Shown in pieces: positions 31,204 to 41,026 of a DNA stretch of 64,000 nt. The DNA comes from Metellina segmentata (Eukaryota > Arthropoda > Arachnida > Araneae > Tetragnathidae). The stretch spans positions 16,810,120 to 16,874,119 of the forward strand of contig OX375880.1 of assembly GCA_947359465.1 (NCBI GenBank). The letters are read 5' to 3'. Numbering within the stretch: position 1 is the first letter of the stretch; each line of letters starts with the position of its first letter. Made by a program: the position numbers and the translations under genes. The notes under the pieces were generated by a model, which worked only from the letters and a program-made list of their open reading frames with translations, was not told the origin of the DNA and searched no databases.

Positions 31204-34104
31204 TAAGGTGGAGCGAAAAACACGAATTTCGGATATTGAAAACGCCTATGGTGGGAATACTTGGGGACTACCATACTTATTAATAACACAAAATATGAGC
31301 TAAATCAATTTATATCTTCAAGTGCCAAAATTACACTAAATTTTCAAAAAATTTTGCCAATTTTTTCACAAAAATAAAAAAACGCATTTAAAAATAAATT
31401 TAATACATCTTATTTAAGGCCATGGGTGAGTGAAATGAACTTCCCTGCGTGTAAAAAAAAAGTTTTACACCTAACATTATCCCGGAAAAAAAAATTTCCC
31501 CTTTTTTTAGAGCGCCATCACGCGCGTCTCTATTCTTCTCAATATACTCATCATTGCGACCACGCGTTTATACGGGCGCTTCTCTTTGCAGCTCTTTGCT
31601 GTTTTTTTGCATTATGAAAACAACCCAGAACTTAGCACGAGGAGGTGGCTGGATATCCCCCTCAAGCCAAATCATCGACGACTGCGTCTGGTTTCTCGAT
31701 TTATTTAAAATGTAGTAAAAATGAAGACTCCCGTACCAACATGATGACTGACTTTTAATTTTAAACTACACATTTGAGTGTACCTTCACAACATACTCTG
31801 TTAGTATTTTCAAATTATGGGTTGGATCTTCTGTTGAAACATATAACCTTAAAATTCTATTTGTCGTCGTCAACCATCTGGAATGATTCAATTTCTTGGA
31901 TCTTTTTGTGACAAGCTTAATTGAATGTATTTATTCGATATCACTGTGCACATTTCGTAAAGGTATCGTTTATCAGTGCTAAGATCGTCTAGGACAATAT
32001 CTGGCGAAGTTACTTCTATCTTTTCAAAGTTTGTTAAAGGCAATTTTTCACAAGATTCTAACATTTTTCCAATTTTTCCGCTGTTTCTTTTGGTCCAGTG
32101 GTTTTCCCTTCTAAATTTTGCTACAAATGACGTAAAGGTAGCTGGGCAGCTCATTTGTATGTAATAAACAAATAAACCAATGCACAGGACGTCCTAAAAA
32201 GAGTTCGATATGTCGAATTACTCCATTTTTTAAACATGTATTCACCCCACTGTACCATTAAAACCAACCACTTACATCTTAGAAAAATCGATATTTTTCT
32301 CCAAAAAAGTTAAAATACTTGTTTTAATATTTTCAAAAGAGCCAATCGTAGGAGTGACATGTCCCATATATTTTGATCCTGGTTCTAGTCTCAGAACAAT
32401 GTGTTCTTCTGTTACCGTTTTTCTAGAAATCCTTTCTCTTTCTTTAATCATCACTAAAGTTTAATCCTTTCGCTCATCAAAGTATATTCCATATTCTGAT
32501 AAAGAGGTAGTTTTCTCATTTTTCGTTTTCAGGTAGCTGCGGGTCTTTGTCTTTTCTCTTCAAATTTTACTACGATCAACTATGTTTGAAGAATCATCCT
32601 TGGAAATTTTTCCCATATCCTTCAAAGCAGCATTTATTAGAATTACTGCCTATCTATGGGAAACACCAGTTCTGTCACAAGCCTGAGCTACATTTGGAAG
32701 TTTAGTTCTCGTTTGTGAAGTTGAAGAATAATTTTTATCAATAATTGTGTTTATAGTTTCATTAGAATTCTTCAGCAAATTAAAACTCAAAGTAGTTCCC
32801 GTAATAAAGGCGGGAGTATTTTCGATTGTTTTCCTTTACAATCTTTGAGCTGAACGTTTTGGCTCTATGCTTCTCTTTCTTTGCGCTGCAATCTTTTCTT
32901 CAAGCATTCTGCTGGTTTTAATGTCAACATTTCGAATGACCATTTTTCGAAATGTCCTTTGATCTATTAAAAAAGCTCTTTCAGCAATAGGTACTTTCAT
33001 TTTGAAAGTACAACTGAGAAAGTTTTTCATTTACATATGCTAATATCAAATAGATTTTTTGCTACTGATTCCCTGAAGGACACAACCTTTTTCGAGAAAT
33101 ATAGTTTGCCAGTATTTTTTAATAGTTTCTTAATATTTCTATATGCTTTATGGTATTTTTTCAGCATATATATTATTTGTTGGTTTGTTACAGTTCGAAT
33201 CGAACTTTTTCCCCATAATCCTTTAAGCTCTTTAATTAAAATTGAATTTACATCAGCCACATACTATAATCTCTTTTATAATCTTTCTGTATGTAAAGAT
33301 AATACTTCATAACATCTGCATATGTTGGAAGCATGTTAGGCTTCATTATTTCAGCCATTTCAAACACGGGACATACATCTACTGATCGTGTCCTAGGAAT
33401 TTCGACTAATTCACAGAACCATGTATCCTAAACAAACAAAACAAACCAAACCCAAACAAAACTGAACTTAAAGATTAAAATGCTATATAAAAATAACTAA
33501 AATAAGTAAAAATAAACAGTAAAATACGCACCAAGAAACGAAAGCGAATCAATTCGAACAAAGGACTTAGTTTTCCTCGATAGACTAGATCGGTAGGGCA
33601 TTTGCAGGAGCATACACCTACTAGATATTTACAAAAAGAAGTGAGCGGGTATTTGAAGAAACACAGACACCTCTACTCTATGTGGTGAAATACGAGTTAT
33701 TTACCCCTTATAAACAAGCGAAGAAAGGGAAGCGTCCGTGCACCCTAGTAGAGGAACGCAATGATGAGTCTATTGAGAGGAGTGGAGACGTGCGTGATAT
33801 AGAACTCTAAAAAAAGGGGAAATTTTTAAATTTGCGGGATAATGTTAGGTGTAACACTTTTTTTTTACAAGCAGGGAAGTTCATTTCATCCACCCATGGC
33901 TTTAAATAAGATGCATTAAATTTTTTTTAATGCGTTATTATAGTTTTTGTGAAGAAATTGGCACATTTTCGAAGTGATTTTGGCACCTGAAGATATAAAT
34001 TAATTTAGCTCATTGTTTGTATTATTAATAAGCATGGTAGTCCTCAACTATTCCCACCATAGGCGTTTTCAATTTCCAAAATTCGTGTTTTTCGCTCCAC
34101 CCTA
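31204..34104 (-). mobile_element. 2901-bp DNA transposon with long inverted repeats and 8-bp target duplication
   Basis: Ends are TAAGGTGGAGCGAAAAACAC and the complement of TAGGGTGGAGCGAAAAACAC. Inverted homology extends for about 400 bp (to the AGCGCCATCACGCGCGT block). GTGTGCAG is duplicated at 31196-31203 and 34105-34112. Minus-strand fragments of one protein family lie inside. A second copy starts at 63077. Superfamily uncertain: the 8-bp duplication fits hAT, P or Merlin-like groups. Confidence 0.85.
31888..33260 (-). pseudogene. transposase-like protein of the 2901-bp element, fragments
   Basis: Three minus-strand pieces in protein order: 33260-33027 (IKELKGLWGKSSIRTVTNQQ, then YHKAYRNIKKLLKN), 33030-32836 (IAERAFLIDQRTFRKMVI, then RNVDIKTSRMLEEK) and 32154-31888 (FEKIEVTSPDIVL, then LSTDKRYLYEMC). 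From memory these match the order in a widespread arthropod protein family that carries 'ERAFLxDQR.xRKM' and 'LSTDQ.YLY' motifs and ends in the 'CHxQxVER' block seen at 63612-63893. Stops and shifts separate the pieces. That it is the element's transposase is an inference from position inside its inverted repeats. Confidence 0.6.
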
Positions 34105-34335
34105 GTGTGCAGTCCATGTCCCAACTCCCGTAGTTTTCCACTTCTTCACATCACCAACAGTTGACCGTAGCTGTGATAATTCTACCGCAATTGCGCGAAT
34201 AGACTTGTAATTTGTGACGACCAAATATAACACAACTTTCAAAGTCACCAAGTTCCTTTCGTTTCGTTATATTGTCCCAATTTCACACAGAACTAACAAC
34301 GTTACCACTTAGCGTATCGTATTTAACCTAGATCA

Positions 34336-34925
34336 CGTGCGAGCACTGGATTTGCATAAAATCCGACATGCAGTAGGATTTTATGCAAAGCCGCTGGCGT
34401 CCGGTCAATTATTGTAGGGTAGTGTTTTTTTTAAAGGTCAAATTTATAGAATAGGTAAAAGTAATTTCTTGCATAATTGTATGTTATTGGATTATATTAA
34501 ATCAAATGTGTCTCACCTGTCACGTAAGTTTTAGATTCAGATTAATTGAGGTATAATTCCAATCTTGAGGAGAGGGTGTAGTAGAGACAGGCGAGTTAGC
34601 GCCATCTATCGCGAGGTAAGTGGTACTACAAAGAACGTCGAGGTTATTGTAGATTCTAGACGTGTCTGTGTGTGTGTGTGATATATTTGTTCTAAGGCGA
34701 TACTTTAGAGAACGTCGGAGGTAATTGTAGTCTCCGGACATGTCTGCTAGATTCTTCGGAATCCTGATATAATTTTGTCTAATTTTCATGTAGTGTTCTT
34801 CTATGTTTGAAGTAATCGTCTTGTGTTATTCTGTGCTAGTGCTCTGTTAAAAATAAACTTGTAAGTTTGAAGAGTTGTTCTCGATTGGATTAAAACAAAA
34901 CTACGACTTGTAAATCCTCAGAGTG
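34336..34925. other. candidate solo LTR or LTR-like sequence
   Basis: About 34440-34920 has the look of an LTR: GCGCCATCTATCGCGAGG block, a (TG)n run at 34670, then AATAAACTTGTAAGTTTGAA followed by GTTGTTCTCGATTGGATTAA. Neither clean TG..CA ends nor a target duplication was established. Confidence 0.3.
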
Positions 34926-35069
34926 GTGAAAAAAGGTTTATACATTCAGTGATCATACACCTCCAGATTTCAACAAATATATGAAGTTCGACCAAAATGA
35001 ATGAATAAATTTTGTTATGCACCCGGACTTTTATCCTAGTGATGAAATAATGCACTAAAAGAAACTCAC

Positions 35070-35380
35070 TCTTCACAGCCCACAACCTGGCCTGATTGAG
35101 TCCCCTCAGGTACTTCAGCATCGAAGCCTGACAGTTGCCGGACACGTCGGTAGCCTCGTTCAGCTGTATCAGGGAGGGCATCAACTGTCGGACGACACCC
35201 TTCACTGCACCCTTGAAGTACCTCTCCAACTGCAACGTCATGTTGTGGTACGTCGAGACGTCTGTGTCGGCCGGATGGTCCGGGACTTTGCTCCAAGATA
35301 CCTGTAGGCACAGGAGGAGGCAGCACATGCCGGACAGCCAGCGTGTGGATGGCACGGACATTCTTGATTCGCAATGGCTT
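35070..35380 (-). CDS. nrf-6-like, exon 1 (start codon, signal peptide)
   Basis: Minus-strand exon of 311 bp. The acceptor is GGTTTTTATTTCAG (complement ends at 35381), so a 5' UTR exon should exist to the right. The donor is GTGAGT (complement of 35064-35069). The ATG is at 35361-35359, 19 bases into the exon. The protein starts MSVPSTRWLSGMCCLLLCLQ, a typical signal peptide with likely cleavage near VSWS. It continues through a secreted segment (YHNMTLQLERYF with an N-glycosylation site) into the NRF domain (NCQASMLKYLRGLNQARLWAVK). The preceding in-frame ATG at 35445 lies upstream of the acceptor and is rejected. The exon gives 97 codons plus one base, which exon 2 completes to Met. The two longer ORFs covering it are wrong frame or run into the introns. 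Confidence 0.92.
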
Positions 35381-35725
35381 CTGAAATAAAAACCTGGGTT
35401 TAGAAAGTTTGGCAAGGAAGCAACGACAGATTGAACGTGCGCCATCCCCCGTGTACACGACGTTCTTTGGTTGGATCGAGAATCGAACCACTCTTACAAA
35501 CGGGTTAGTATCCAGCCTATTGGACAACAGCCATAATGACGTTCACGTGGTGTTGGTTTGCTTCGCAAACCAAATGGAAATTCATAGTCTATTGGAAGGA
35601 ATTCCCTGATAATTTCAATTTGGATTGCTTGGCAAACCAAATTTATTTTTGAACAAAGGTTTGACAAGCAAACCAACACCACGTGAAACGCCGTGATGTC
35701 TTTGTCATTCTCAAATACGGCCAAA
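35381..35725. repeat. upstream sequence with TTTGGTTTGC palindromes
   Basis: About 35550-35690 contains repeated inverted motifs (TTGGTTTGCTTCGCAAACCAA-type palindromes; GCTTGGCAAACCAAAT and GGTTTGACAAGCAAACC). Similar palindromes are at 40446-40535. They look like the tips of a foldback element. About 35440-35530 resembles SINE head B in reverse. Confidence 0.45.
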
Positions 35726-35729
35726 TTCA

Positions 35730-36520
35730 AATTGCAAAGAGATCCAATCGGCGTGACGTCACAATCTCTTGCGAAAATATAAATATTTAATCTAAAAATT
35801 ATTTGTTAAAAGAAAATCAAAAGTATAAGGTATCTATCTGGTTTAAAATTTTCCATAGATTTCAAATCCGTTGAGATTTTCAATCGTTCTTTAACGATCC
35901 CGATTTAAAAAACTAAACAATGCCGTCAAACATTTTTTTATTTGTTTTGCGCTGGAATTGTTCGAACGCAGGAAATGGAATCTGTTGTTTGTTGTTTCTT
36001 ATGCCTACACTGGCAGACCAGAGGAGTGCCAGGCCCGTCGAAGACGGCAAGAGGCGAGGGGGGTGCGCCTTCCATGTTATTGAGCCCCATTGGGAGGAAG
36101 TCCGACTTTGCTCGACATACATGACGCATCCGTTTTACAGGAAGGTCCCTTGCATACCTCCATTCACTCACACATATCGTAATTTAGATCCCAATCAGAG
36201 GCCGATAACCCCCTGATCAGGTACCCCCAGAGGTATTGATTTGGTATGGGAACATGGGGGACATTGTGACCACGACCTATTTAACGTGCTCCAGTCACCA
36301 TTAGTGAACACGTCGGTCTTTAGCCAGGTCGAAGCGCCGATCTCGCAATCATCAGAATTGGAGGCTCCGCCGAGGACAGAACCCACAACCCTTCTGATGC
36401 GAGCCCGACGCTCTACTGACTGAGCTACCGCGGCTCATGGAATCTGTTGATTTCTCGAACGCGAAAGTTGGCGCGACGTCACAATCTCTGGCGAAAACCG
36501 TCGACGGCTTTGGCAAGTAG
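35730..36520. repeat. foldback family F copy containing a nested SINE
   Basis: The right-hand arm signature (AAAATTTTCCATAGATTTCA, AATCCGTTGAGATTTTCAAT, CGATCCCGATTTAAAAAACT) is followed by a 449-bp SINE and then the remainder (GATTTCTCGAACGCGAAAGT). Confidence 0.65.
35988..36436 (-). mobile_element. tRNA-derived SINE, family C, full length with 13-bp duplication
   Basis: 449 bp. The minus strand begins GAGCCGCGGTAGCTCAGTCA with box A (TAGCTCAGTCAGTAGAGCG) and a degenerate box B (GGGTTCTGTCCTCGGC). It ends in an AAC-type tail. ATGGAATCTGTTG is present at 35975-35987 and 36437-36449. Unrelated in body to family A. The partner copy is at 49518-49965. Confidence 0.92.
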
Positions 36521-36599
36521 ATGATGCGGGTTGGAACGTCCTTCGGGGCCGGTAGAAAGGAGCGCGCTTTACATTCCGCTCAGTAACCCTCCTGTACTT

Positions 36600-36790
36600 T
36601 CAATTAAATTCCAATTTAAAAATGTTTTGGATTGAATTTTAAAATGCAGTCTTCGCACAAAAATAGCAAACAATTCAGACTACCTGTGTGCCAAGTCCCA
36701 TTATTGGAAGTGCCATAGATTCGCCCGGACATTGCGTACTCATAAAAATACAAACAAACACTTCTTTTTATAATAGTAGAGATAACAGAT
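36600..36790 (-). repeat. family H repeat, reverse copy
   Basis: Contains ATTGAATTTTAAAATGCAGT, TGTGTGCCAAGTCCCATTAT, GTGCCATAGATTCGCCCGGA and ACACTTCTTTTTATAATAGT, the reverse of the unit at 39655. Confidence 0.6.
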
Positions 36791-37014
36791 AAAATGAACC
36801 ATATGTTGCTTTCATAAAAAGGATCATTCGTAAACATATTAAATCTCTCGAGTATGTTTAAGCAGTGATGTATAGAATGTGGCCCGCGGACCAAATGTAA
36901 TCCTCCGTTGATTTGCTGACCATGTGTTATTTTAATATTAACAAATCTACCGATATTTAATTTTTTAAGTGAAATGTAGACTTCAAATCTTTATGGTAAA
37001 AAAATTGATTATTT
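36791..37014. other. unrecognised AT-rich sequence
   Basis: No feature identified; ends at the target site of the next element. Confidence 0.5.
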
Positions 37015-37022
37015 GATATCAG

Positions 37023-37888
37023 TAGGGCAACTTTTTTCTTGCAGTAAAAGTGGGAAAAGTTGCATTTATCATTCCCTAAAGTTGCATTTATGAAAATAAA
37101 GTTGCATTTATTTTCGATACACTAAAATCTAAAAAAAACTATTAGTAAAAACTGGAAAAATTCAAAATTTATTTGTACATCATTAAATACAGAAGAACGT
37201 TGATGAAGTAGAATGGTCTATCCTTGGTAATTTCTTTAACATTGAAAAACTGCGTTTAACGGAGACTGTTGTTGCCTAACATTGTTGCATTGGACTTTTT
37301 ATACAGTTGTGAAACAAGTGTGCCACTCAAGTAACTTGGAACAATCGCGGATAAAGCACCTTGAGTGTGATTCCAGCCGCAGTCATATAATATGCTGTAT
37401 CGGACAGCAGAAGCGCAAAATCCTTTGGCTCAACATTCAGATATTTTAAAACGTCATCTACAAGGAAACAACACAACATATTGATGATCGAAACTCACCT
37501 GCAAACTCTACAGTCGATTACGTTAGTTTGCTCTGGTTTATCATGAACGCCAACCAATGTGTTAAAGAACTTCTTGCTATTTATTTCACTATCGTCTGTT
37601 ATGCTTGATCCCTAGTACTTCGGCGTTCGCAAGATCAGGCACACGTGATTGAAAGGTTGATTCAGAGGGCAAAAAATGAAATAGTAATTTCGTATTAATT
37701 AATTGTAAGCTAAATTGTAAAAAGTTGCAATTTTGCAAAAAGTTGAATTTATGTAGAAAGTTGCATTTATGTTGCGGTTATAACTCACTTACAATACACC
37801 CCATGAAGGAGGAATTTTGTTTTTAGTACTTTACATAAAGCGTAGAATACGTGAAAAAAAGTTGCATTTGTTGCAAAAAGTTGCCCTA
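37023..37888 (-). mobile_element. hAT-type element, TAGGGCAAC ends, 8-bp duplication (copy 1)
   Basis: 866 bp, ends TAGGGCAACTTTTTTCTTGC and ...GCAAAAAGTTGCCCTA. GATATCAG is present at 37015-37022 and 37889-37896. Subterminal regions repeat GTTGCATTTAT many times in both directions. The inside retains decayed transposase sequence on the minus strand. Related copies are at 50771, 51470 and 52587. Confidence 0.9.
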
Positions 37889-37949
37889 GATATCAGTCTT
37901 AAGGATCGTTTTTCTGACTATAGAAAAGTATTTATTTTTGTTATTTTTT

Positions 37950-38330
37950 ATTTACGTCACACTGCAGCAACACAATAGGTTATTGCCGACTGTCCGGGTA
38001 GTGTAATTTTAAATGACGTCGTTTCAGAGCAACACAACGGGCTATTGACGACGGTCCGGGATCGATCCCCTTAAGGGAAAGATCCGAGGACAACACCACG
38101 TTATTTTGAATCACGGTCAGATGAAGAGGCAACACCTGATCTGGCACCCCACTCTCCAAACTTCCACACCAACCCAACGTGGGTACTTTCGTCCACGACA
38201 GATTTAGGGTGCACGAGCCGCCTCTACACCATACGTTTAAAAATATCCATTCACTGACCCGGTTTCGAACCAGGAATCTTCCTATCTAGAGGCTAACTCC
38301 TTAATCACCAGACCGGTTGGTCGGCCAATC
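37950..38330 (-). mobile_element. SINE family A, full-length reverse copy plus tail scrap
   Basis: The tail scrap is at about 37955-37998. A full reverse copy at about 38008-38325 ends in the complement of GCCGACCAACCGGTCTGGTG. Box B is diverged (GGTTTCGAACCAGG on the plus strand). Confidence 0.82.
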
Positions 38331-39109
38331 CTTGAAGGGAACGATCCAAGGACAACACCACGTAATTAATGAAAATTTGAACTCACTTTTGCTCTCGACT
38401 ATTACAAAAATCGAACCCAATAGTATTGACAATTCTTAAACCAACTAGGGGGCTCCGTCCCCTACTCGCTAACGCTCGCCAACCCACGAGGATTGCGACT
38501 CAAAACTAATAGTAATAATATATAGATATGAAAATTTTAGTTTTGTATCGGGGATTGCGATCTGAAAGTTCCGAAAATTATATGACCAACTTTTAATTGT
38601 ATCGACTTTATTTATTAACCAATATAAAAAATAATTATACCATAAGAAAGAGTACAATGTAAGGTATTCAGTGATGTTCTCAAATTGAAAAAATAAAGGT
38701 ATTTGCTGTAGATATAACGGTTTTTAAAAAACTAGCGAAAATATCCAAAGATTCTGAATTTTGTCTGACCAACTTTTGAACGCATCGAATTTATTTCTTA
38801 ACCAATTTGAAAAATAACTATACCGTAAGAAAGAGTACATTCTGAGGTATACTGCGATATTTTTAAAATTAAAAACTAATAGTAATAAGATATAGATATG
38901 ACAGTTTAAATAAAATAACGAAAATATCCCGATTTTTTTCTAAATTTCAAAAAAATATTATCTAGAACCAAATTGAAATTTCTAAAAAAACTCGACGAGC
39001 TGCAAAAATGTACGTTGACATGTACTCTCTAAAAAAAACTCACTGCTTAAGACTGAAAAATTGTACGTGTTTTGCTCACTCCGGAAGAAATTTCGCTTTT
39101 CAAACTTTG
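38331..39109. other. unrecognised AT-rich sequence with a local direct repeat
   Basis: A roughly 220-bp unit is present twice (about 38510-38710 and 38740-38915), sharing TGACCAACTTTTGAA / ACCAACTTTTAATTGTATCG, TTATTAACCAAT and AATAACTATACCGTAAGAAA. No coding content. Confidence 0.5.
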
Positions 39110-39310
39110 ACACTTAATAAACCCTAAACTAATAACCGCATCGGGAAAAGATCTTAACAGTTCTCCAGGGAACACGATGAAGAACAAACAATCTTAATTT
39201 CATATTTTTCTAATCCGAACTTTCTAGGGAAACCGTCTAAGAATTGAGCTAAACAGCACAGTTTTCAATCCTGCGGCGGCGGTAACTTTTTTTTAATATA
39301 GAGAGATACA
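39110..39310 (-). repeat. family R repeat, reverse copy
   Basis: Reverse of the unit at 2845: AAACTAATAACCGCATCGGG, GAATTGAGCTAAACAGCACA, GTTTTCAATCCTGCGGCGGC and an end at TATAGAGAGATA. Confidence 0.65.
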
Positions 39311-39654
39311 ATGTCACGATTTAAACTGAATTATTTACTCAACTTTTACTATCTTTGTTACATCGTTACGCACGCATCGTACACCACGCAGAAGTATTTC
39401 GGCGATTTTCGCCTAACAGAATTTTAGGAGTCACCATATCATATTTTATGCTTTGGCAAAGCCACGAATCTTCCCGATTCTTTACCGATACACCGATTTG
39501 CGTGAGAAAACAGCCTATGAGTTGTCACTCGAATTTTCACGTAGCATCAAAACTTTGAACGCGGTAATATAAGGAAACGTCAATTTTGCAGATTCGTGCT
39601 TTAGGCATGGAAATATGCAAATAGTAAATATAAATGAAGTTGATAATACAACTA

Positions 39655-39840
39655 TATCTCTACTATTATAAGAGGAAAGTGTTTGTTTCTTGTCCGCAAA
39701 GTCCTGACGAATCTATGGCACTTACAGTAATGGAATTTGGCACACAGGTATCCGAATTTTTCGCAATTTTTGGGTCGCGGCGAATTTTAAAATTCAATCT
39801 AGAACATTTTTAAATGAATTTAATAGTTTGTTTCACCGTT
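39655..39840 (+). repeat. family H repeat, best-preserved copy
   Basis: Begins TCTCTACTATTATAAGAGGA, then AAGTCCTGACGAATCTATGG, CAGTAATGGAATTTGGCACA and TTTTGGGTCGCGGCGAATTT. The start resembles Helitron 5' termini (TC...); no 3' CTRR hairpin located. Confidence 0.55.
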
Positions 39841-40665
39841 CTTTCTTTTTTCGGAAAATGAAGAAGCATCCAAAAATTTAGACTTTTCTATCTCACGTCA
39901 CTATTGACGTCAGCCTTTGGAACCATGTTAAATTTTTATCACCTTCCGTCTCGAATGGGAGCGAATAGATTCGAATGACCTTCGTTTCATTCGAGATTCA
40001 TTCATTTTGATTTCTTGAGAAACGGATTCGAGTGTGGAACAAAAGAAAAAATTAAAGTTATCACTGGTGTTTCATATCCATGGAAATGTTCTGTTTTTTT
40101 CTACTTTGTTGTGAGAGGAGTGGCAACAGGAAGCTCGAAAAAAAACAGAATTGTTCGTATTTTTTGGATTGTGAGATTTTGAATTGAGTGGTAGTTAAGA
40201 TATGCATATAAAATGTAAATAAATTATTAAAGAAACTTCTTGACTGTTAACTCATGAGAGCCGTCTCATTTTATTTATAAGAAATTAGTGTTATTATAGT
40301 TCGCTGTCTTTTGCGACAACTGGCGTTCTTCAGTGCTTTTTTCTATCTCAGCGATCGTTCCTGCGGAACATTTTACACAAGATAGTTACCTTATACGTTT
40401 GATTTTCTTTTAATAAATAATTTATCAATTAAATATTTATATCTTTTGGTTTGCGAAGCTAACAATGTGACCCCCACGAAAAGAACTGTCACGGGCAACG
40501 CCCATTTGGTTTGCCATGCAAACAAACACCACGGGCAACTCCGTTATAGGTGTTATCCAATGGGCTACGAATTCACATTTGGCATAAGTCATTTTCAATC
40601 AGTCAGCCATATAGCAATCAGTCTTTCCCATAAGTCACAGTACTTCTATATGTAGGGTTACCAGA
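39841..40665. other. mixed repeat debris, no gene
   Basis: Contains a partial family F-like stretch at about 40360-40445 and TTTGGTTTGC palindromes at 40446-40535. No coding motif. Confidence 0.45.
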
Positions 40666-40678
40666 AGATAAATATCGG

Positions 40679-41013
40679 TAATGGCAATGGTAATTTTAGT
40701 TAACGTCGTACTAGAGCAACACAACGGGCTATTGATGACGGTCCGGGATCAGTCCCTTAAGGGAAAGATCCGAGGACAACACCTCGTAATTTTGAAGCAC
40801 GGTCAGATGACGAAGCAACACCTGAGCTGGCACTTCACTGTCCAAACTTCCACGCCAACCCAACGTGAGGACTTTCGGCCCCGACAGATTTAAGGTGCAC
40901 CAGCCGCCTCTACACCATACGTTTTACAAAGATCCATGCCCGAACCCGGATTCGAACCAGGAACCTTCCGATCTAGAGTCTAACACCTTAACCACTATAC
41001 CGGTTGGTCGACG
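40679..41013 (-). mobile_element. SINE family A, full length with target duplication
   Basis: Reverse copy with intact head complement (box B on the minus strand GGTTCGAATCC). AGATAAATATCGG at 40666-40678 and AGATAAATATTGG at 41014-41026 form a 13-bp duplication with one mismatch. Confidence 0.92.
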
Positions 41014-41026
41014 AGATAAATATTGG

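Larger units (their letters stand above)
30541..34335 (-). mobile_element. Tc1-like transposon remnant, split by a 2.9-kb insertion
   Basis: Minus-strand Tc1-like transposase at 31195-30545 and, upstream, 34335-34113, separated by the element at 31204-34104. Removing one copy of GTGTGCAG and the insert rejoins the coding sequence (visible as ...KKWKTTGVGTW on one side and [20 protein letters not shown] on the other). The left limit abuts the gypsy remnant; the right limit is uncertain. Confidence 0.75.
3620..35380 (-). other. nrf-6-like gene locus (partial, four exons visible)
   Basis: The locus is assembled from four exons on the minus strand: 35070-35380, 27934-28151, 8297-8411 and 3620-3707. 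Splice phases agree at every junction: exon 1 ends in phase 1, exon 2 in phase 0, exon 3 in phase 1 and exon 4 in phase 2. The joined product is an N-terminal NRF domain of the nose-resistant-to-fluoxetine family. Members are membrane proteins with an extracellular NRF domain followed by an acyltransferase-3 multi-pass region, implicated in C. elegans in lipid or drug uptake. The membrane part is not visible here and should lie to the left of the window. Introns of about 6.9, 19.5 and 4.6 kb are filled with transposons, and a MATH-BTB gene lies in intron 2 on the other strand. The family call rests on motif recognition, not on a search. Confidence 0.85.

Noticed and set aside
30553..31303. Several plus-strand ORFs over the Tc1-like element
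   Set aside because: The minus strand carries the ordered transposase motifs ([24 protein letters not shown]); plus-strand frames are antisense.
40446..40655. Small ORF with repeated GNAHLVCHANKH-like text as a peptide gene
   Set aside because: It lies in palindromic foldback sequence that also occurs at 35550-35690.
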